Below are positions 13,063 to 15,755 of a stretch of DNA of 15,755 nt, piece by piece. The first letter of the stretch is position 1. Each line of letters starts with the position of its first letter. The position numbers were made by a program, and so were the translations under genes. Source of the stretch: GCA-2746795 sp964643965 (GTDB taxonomy: Bacteria > Chloroflexota > Anaerolineae > Promineifilales > Promineifilaceae); assembly GCA_964643965.1 (NCBI GenBank), contig CAZXVH010000117.1, positions 1 through 15,755 of the forward strand, given 5' to 3'. The notes under the pieces are model-generated. The model searched no databases, was not told the DNA's origin, and worked only from the letters and a program-made list of their open reading frames with translations.

Positions 13063-13092
13063 ATTTTATGAAACAATGGTGGGTTTCGTCAA
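13063..13092 (-). promoter_or_regulatory. Promoter for a probably leaderless Cas4-like transcript
   Basis: On the minus strand TTGACG (complement of 13087-13092), an 18-bp spacer and TAAAAT (complement of 13063-13068). The -10 ends 7 nt before the ATG at 13055, so transcription should begin at or within one base of the start codon. Confidence 0.6.
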
Positions 13093-13248
13093 GTAAGCGG
13101 AGGCAGTTCTGCGAGAAACCTCATCCGTTTATCATCGCCTACCGGCAAGTTTAGATGGATGTGGGACGTGGGATAATTTGCGGTAAAATCATAGGGCGGT
13201 TGAAATTTATCGGGTACATACACCACTAACCATCCCACGAGAAAAACC

Positions 13249-15426
13249 ATGACATTCCAAAACGATCCTACATTAACTCCATTTTTTGATCCCAAAGGCA
13301 TCGTCCTGGTGGGCGCATCCACCCGGCCCACCAGCCTCGGTTTTGGCGTGGCGCGGAACCTGGTGCAAGGTGGCTATCCGGGCGCCATCCATTTTGTCAA
13401 TCCCAAGGGCGGCGTGTTGTGGGAACGGCCGTTACACCCCACCCTCGCCGCCGTTCCCGATCCGGTGGACCTGGCCGTGCTGCTCATCCCCGCTCCCTTC
13501 GCCCCACAAGCGCTGGCAGAATGCGGCCAACGGGGCATTCGCGCCGCCATCATCGCTTCTGGCGGCTTCCGTGAAACGGACGAAACGGGGGCAGCGCTAG
13601 AAGCTGAATGCCTGCGCATTGCCCGGCAGTATGAGATGCGCCTCATCGGCCCCAACTGCATTGGCCTGCTCGATACCCATCTGCCTCTGGACACCACCTT
13701 CCTGCCCCCTCCCGGCCCTCCTGCTGGTGACATCGCCTTCATCAGCCATTCCGGGGCCATCTGCGCCGCCCTCATCGACTGGTCGTTTGGGCAGGGCTTT
13801 GGCTTCTCGCGGCTGGTGAGCCTGGGCAATCAGGCCGATGTCAGCGAGACCGACATGCTGGCCCCCATGGCCAGCGACCCTCATAGCAAAGTGGTGGCGT
13901 TGTATATGGAAGGGGTGAAAAACGGCCGTTCCTTCATCCAACAAGCCAGCCAGATCACCCCGCATAAACCGATCATCGTGCATAAAGTAGGCCGCTTCGC
14001 CAGCGGGCAGCAGGCGGCGGCTTCCCATACTGGGGCGCTGGCCGGCAGCGAATCGGCCTTTGACGCTGCTTTCCGGCGGGCCGGCGTCATCCGCGCCGCC
14101 AGCAGCGAAGAGCAGTTTGACTGGGCGCAGGCGCTGGCCTGGTGTCCGCTGCCCCAGGGCCGGAACGTGGCCGTCCTCACCAACGCCGGCGGCCCTGGCG
14201 TCACCGCCGCCGACGCCCTGGAGAGCCACAATCTACACCTGGCCCCGCTCCATGCTGATACCCTGGCCCAACTAGAAGCGATCTTGCCGCCATTTGCCAG
14301 TTTACATAATCCAGTGGATATGTTGGCCTCCGCCTCTCCGAATGAGTACGCACATTGTTTGCAGATTTTGCTGGCAGATGAACAAGTTCACAGCGTCATG
14401 GTGGTTTTGCCGCCGCCGCCCATGTTTAGCGCCGGGGCCACGGCTCAGGCGCTCATCCCCCTCATCACCACTGCCACCAAACCGGTAGTGGTGGCTCTGA
14501 TGGGCGACCGCCTCATTCCCGAAGCGGCGCAGCATTTCCGGGCAGCGCGTGTGCCGGAATACCGTTTCCCGGAACGGGCCGCCAGCGCCCTGGCTGTGCT
14601 GGCTGAACGGGCCGATTTTTTGGCGCAAACGAAGCAGGCTCCCGTCACTCTCCCCGATATTGACATGCAAGCAGCGCGTGACCTATTCACTACGCAGACA
14701 AAATCTGCGCCATCTGCCAAATCTACGGACAAAATCCTGTCACCTGACGTTATCAACCAAATGCTGGCGGCGTATGGTATTCGCACCCCTGTTTTGGAAC
14801 TGGCTGATTCGGTGGAAACGGCCGTTTTTTATGCCAATACCATCGGTTATCCCGTCGCCCTCAAAATCGCCTCGCCCCACATCCTACATAAGTCTGATAT
14901 GGGCGGCGTGGTCTTAAACGTGCAGACGCCGGAAGCAGTGGCGGCCGCATTTGTCTCACTCCTGGCGAAAGCAAAAGCGGCTTACCCCCAGGCTGACATT
15001 CAGGGCGTTACCATCCAGTCGATGATCCCCACCGGACAAGAGGTCATCATCGGCGCGGTGCAAGATGCGCAGTTTGGGCCGGTGGTGATGTTTGGTTCGG
15101 GCGGGGTGGAGGTGGAAGGGCGACCAGATGTGGCTTTTGCCCTGGCGCCGCTGACGGAGGCGGATGCCCGTTATCTGTTGGACAATACGTGGGCGGGCAA
15201 AAAACTGAGGGGGTTTCGGCATATAGCAGCGGGGGATGAAACGGCCGTTCTTGACGCCCTTTACCGGTTAGCCCAACTCGTCTCCGATTTCCCAGAAATC
15301 GCTGAAATCGAAATCAATCCGCTGTGTGTGCTGGCAGAAGGACAGGGCATTTACGCTCTGGATGTTCGCGCCATAAAGGAAGAATTTGAGGCTACCCAAT
15401 TAGTTAACGATAATCCAAACTTTTAA
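13249..15426 (+). CDS. ADP-forming acetate/acyl-CoA ligase, fused alpha and beta subunits
   Basis: The 725-residue protein makes acetate (or a related acid) plus ATP from acyl-CoA, ADP and phosphate, or runs in reverse; it acts in the cytoplasm. Residues 1-about 130 form the CoA-binding domain (VLVGASTRP at 19-27). A succinyl-CoA-synthetase-like domain follows, with FISHSGA (164-170) and the phospho-histidine segment SHTGALAGS with His260. Residues about 300-440 form the next flavodoxin-like domain. After a linker of low complexity (about 478-496) the ATP-grasp domain begins (about 500-712), with KIASPHILHKSDMGGV (539-554), MFGSGGVEVEGRPD (614-627) and EIEINPL (686-692). There is no C-terminal acetyltransferase domain as in Pat-type fusions. 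Only a weak ACGAGA precedes the ATG. CGTGGGAT (13167-13174) can pair with ATCCCACG (13232-13239), which lies just before the start, but its relevance is unknown. It holds four AACGGCCGTT copies. Confidence 0.94.
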   Translation: MTFQNDPTLTPFFDPKGIVLVGASTRPTSLGFGVARNLVQGGYPGAIHFVNPKGGVLWERPLHPTLAAVPDPVDLAVLLIPAPFAPQALAECGQRGIRAAIIASGGFRETDETGAALEAECLRIARQYEMRLIGPNCIGLLDTHLPLDTTFLPPPGPPAGDIAFISHSGAICAALIDWSFGQGFGFSRLVSLGNQADVSETDMLAPMASDPHSKVVALYMEGVKNGRSFIQQASQITPHKPIIVHKVGRFASGQQAAASHTGALAGSESAFDAAFRRAGVIRAASSEEQFDWAQALAWCPLPQGRNVAVLTNAGGPGVTAADALESHNLHLAPLHADTLAQLEAILPPFASLHNPVDMLASASPNEYAHCLQILLADEQVHSVMVVLPPPPMFSAGATAQALIPLITTATKPVVVALMGDRLIPEAAQHFRAARVPEYRFPERAASALAVLAERADFLAQTKQAPVTLPDIDMQAARDLFTTQTKSAPSAKSTDKILSPDVINQMLAAYGIRTPVLELADSVETAVFYANTIGYPVALKIASPHILHKSDMGGVVLNVQTPEAVAAAFVSLLAKAKAAYPQADIQGVTIQSMIPTGQEVIIGAVQDAQFGPVVMFGSGGVEVEGRPDVAFALAPLTEADARYLLDNTWAGKKLRGFRHIAAGDETAVLDALYRLAQLVSDFPEIAEIEINPLCVLAEGQGIYALDVRAIKEEFEATQLVNDNPNF

Positions 15427-15433
15427 CCAGTTC

Positions 15434-15559
15434 CTATAGGCAAGCTGCGAACACGAATGCGCTAACTTCATGAACAGTCGCCACCGGAATCCGTAGACCA
15501 CGAATACAAGGCGCTCCACCCATCTGATTTCCATCAACTGTAATGCGGGTATAAATCAT
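15434..15559 (-). pseudogene. Truncated DUF433 antitoxin-like gene
   Basis: A 41-residue ORF starts at the ATG complement of 15557-15559 with a good Shine-Dalgarno (AGGAG, complement of 15567-15571, 7 nt spacer). It begins MIYTRITVDGNQMGGAPCIR and continues GLRIPVATV, a clear match to the N-terminus of DUF433 proteins, which are about 75-80 residues long and are usually the antitoxin partner of a PIN-like toxin. After Val29 the match is lost and a stop follows at residue 42, right beside the end of the acyl-CoA ligase gene. The helical second half and any toxin gene are missing, so it is most likely a remnant. Confidence 0.65.
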
Positions 15560-15755
15560 TTTTTAACTCCTACTTATTGACTGCACTAAAAAAACCGCAG
15601 ATTTCGCAAATAACGCAGATTTTTCTCTCGAGTAATCCAGATTCATTTCGTCTTTGAATTGGCTTTTTCGGTATGGTTCAAATGTCCATAAAATTAGCTT
15701 CTCGACATTGGCGAAAATCGCACTTTTAACAAAAAAATAAACGCTCTGTAATCTG
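15560..15755. other. AT-rich terminal region without a gene
   Basis: Apart from the Shine-Dalgarno of the DUF433 remnant and the short 9-bp repeat, I see no gene here. The sequence is clearly more AT-rich than the coding parts and contains several A-runs. The window ends before any further ORF becomes visible. Confidence 0.6.
15596..15622. repeat. Three tandem 9-bp units
   Basis: CGCAGATTT (15596-15604), CGCAAATAA (15605-15613) and CGCAGATTT (15614-15622) form a short period-9 repeat, different from the 7- and 8-bp arrays elsewhere. Confidence 0.65.

Larger units (their letters stand above)
618..15249. repeat. Dispersed palindrome AACGGCCGTT, 17 exact copies
   Basis: Exact copies start at 618, 1268, 2399, 2918, 3422, 6019, 6927, 7038, 7383, 8198, 9410, 10934, 12067, 13424, 13921, 14817 and 15240. 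Sixteen are inside genes and one is in a terminator. In coding copies the frame gives Thr-Ala-Val twelve times, Asn-Gly-Arg three times and an Arg-Pro reading once, so it is not a protein motif. Two copies extend to the 16-bp palindrome GGAAACGGCCGTTTCC (2396-2411, 10931-10946). By chance much less than one copy would be expected in a window of this size. Confidence 0.95.

Noticed and set aside
13597..14229. Minus-strand ORF of 210 residues inside the acyl-CoA ligase gene
   Set aside because: High-GC shadow of a well-supported gene whose motifs are all on the plus strand.
15677..15690. tRNA T-loop-like sequence GGTTCAAATGTCC
   Set aside because: No acceptor, D or anticodon stem can be drawn around it.

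Overview
The window looks like a 15.8 kb piece of a draft (metagenome-type) bacterial scaffold, most likely Chloroflexota (Anaerolineae/Ardenticatenia-like). This rests on gene content: a FecR/DUF5666-repeat sensor behind an ECF sigma factor, an effector-associated-domain protein, a B-box-type zinc-ribbon membrane protein, membrane Cas4-like proteins and a fused ADP-forming acyl-CoA synthetase. GC is in the mid-50s by eye. The phylum is an inference, not a proof.

Layout. 1-336: no gene, but a possible structured leader. 337-3260 (+): a two-gene signalling operon, an ECF sigma factor followed 2 bp later by a large membrane protein (N-terminal cytoplasmic segment, one membrane helix, FecR domain, six DUF5666-like repeats, Cys/His C-terminal tail). 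3290-3329: a strong terminator for a small convergent gene (3348-3680, -) encoding a stand-alone EAD-like domain with its own consensus promoter. 3807-5339 (-): a polyprenyl glycosylphosphotransferase, divergent from a CtpA-type S41 protease (5507-6730, +). 6798-11968 (-): hisS, nadK, a TPR/zinc-ribbon membrane protein and recN, all in one direction. 12212-13055 (-): two short genes that together make one Cas4-like PD-(D/E)XK nuclease, split at a two-helix membrane hairpin. 13249-15426 (+): a fused ADP-forming acyl-CoA synthetase. 15434-15559 (-): a truncated DUF433 gene.

Three layers of repeats lie on top of the genes. First, the palindrome AACGGCCGTT occurs 17 times exactly, nearly always inside genes and in several reading frames, a pattern like cyanobacterial HIP1. 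Second, 7-bp tandem arrays (NNACAGT or GGRATWG type, read on the sense strand) start at or within the stop codons of five genes and always run in the sense orientation of the gene they end. Third, 8-bp CCCGACTA-type arrays fill the space directly upstream of recN and nadK, which have no recognisable Shine-Dalgarno site.

The 100-N gap at 8667-8766 is flanked by a perfect 55-bp duplication inside one of these arrays and is probably an assembly artefact. The best candidates for something undescribed are the split membrane Cas4-like pair, the stop-codon/start-codon repeat architecture and the AACGGCCGTT palindrome.
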